Source: Phlebotomus papatasi
Lineage: Eukaryota > Arthropoda > Insecta > Diptera > Psychodidae
NCBI RefSeq assembly: GCF_024763615.1
Contig: NC_077224.1
Location: forward strand, 5,252,795 to 5,316,794
Direction: 5' to 3'
DNA: 64,000 bases
A program made the translations under genes and the position numbers. Each line of letters starts with the position of its first letter. Positions within the stretch are counted from its first letter, which is position 1. The notes under the pieces are model-generated. The model did not search any database. It had not been told where the DNA came from and saw only the letters and a list, made by a program, of their open reading frames with translations. Shown piece after piece: positions 63,640 through 64,000 of this stretch.

Positions 63640-64000
63640 GAATTCCTATTGGGAAGTTACGAAATGCTCGTGAATCGTATAACCCACAAACAAGTTCGTA
63701 AAAGTTTGTACTTTCTTCACAAACATTGTTCGTAACATGATCATTTGACGAACATTTTTTTGTTCTTTTACAAACATTTGTTCGTAAATGTTCGTAAACA
63801 TACAAAAAATGTTCGAAAAAATTTGTCATTTGTTCGTAAATGTTTGTAAAATGTTCGACAGGAAAACAAACATTTACGATCAAATGACAAAATTTTACGA
63901 ACATTTTTTTGTGTGTTTACGAACATTTTACGAACAAATGTTTGTAAAAAGTACAAAAAATTTTCGTCAAATGATCATGTTACGAACAATGTTTGTGAAA
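63640..64000. repeat. Large palindrome of TTCGTAAATGTTTGTAAA units, reaching the right edge
   Basis: Left ACAAACATTGTTCGTAACAT and ATGATCATTTGACGAACATT near 63719-63750 pair with AAATGATCATGTTACGAACA and ATGTTTGTGAAA at 63967-64000; the centre is near 63858. Both arms are also internally made of TTCGTAAATG / CATTTACGAA units. The outer limit is beyond the window. Confidence 0.8.

Larger units (their letters stand above)
61671..64000. other. DnaJ intron up to the right edge
   Basis: Contains MITE C5, foldback MITE Q4, dispersed AAAACGGTTAAA units (63120-63380) and a large imperfect palindrome. No further DnaJ exon was found. Confidence 0.5.

Overview
This 64 kb window is nuclear DNA of an insect, most likely a dipteran (a sand fly or another nematoceran is my guess, by inference only). 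Its genes carry spliceosomal introns with GT/AG borders, encode proteins close to animal families (ELMO, HIP14, CSL4, cytosolic ThrRS), and sit in very AT-rich DNA crowded with small DNA transposons. No bacterial operon, phage, CRISPR or complete rRNA/tRNA gene was seen.

Layout. Left edge: the first three exons of the ribonucleotide reductase large subunit (minus strand, continuing off the left edge). 7.5-20.7 kb: the dolichol-phosphate GlcNAc-1-P transferase gene (Alg7/DPAGT1), whose 11.9 kb second intron holds an intact single-exon GT17 (MGAT3-like) gene on the opposite strand plus many mobile elements. 20.9-35.5 kb: cytosolic threonyl-tRNA synthetase (minus), convergent with Alg7. Its 9.6 kb intron contains a 5.05 kb terminal-inverted-repeat unit that carries a spliced gene for a coiled-coil, DUF4806-like protein and a 175-bp satellite array. 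36.3-41.7 kb: HIP14/ZDHHC17 ankyrin-DHHC palmitoyltransferase (plus), divergent from ThrRS. 46.6-52.5 kb: ELMO/Ced-12 (minus). 55.8-56.6 kb: exosome subunit CSL4 (plus), divergent from ELMO and separated from it by a 3.1 kb hAT-like element. 60.8 kb to the right edge: a DnaJ of the DNAJB12/14 type (plus, truncated by the edge, with a scrambled stretch of three +1 shifts).

The genes do housekeeping work: dNTP synthesis, N-glycan start and branching, tRNA charging, palmitoylation, Rac activation, RNA decay and ER protein quality control. The only pathway link is Alg7 with the nested GT17 gene; both act on N-glycans.

The rest is a layered record of transposition. Several copies of one family occur with and without an inserted second family, so insertion sites and target duplications can be read directly: TTAA for piggyBac-like MITEs, TA for Tc1/mariner-like MITEs, ATA for a PIF/Harbinger-like element, and GTGTACAC for the hAT-like element. 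Minisatellites fill parts of most long introns. The item I consider most novel is the inverted-repeat unit with the DUF4806-like gene at 23.5-28.6 kb.
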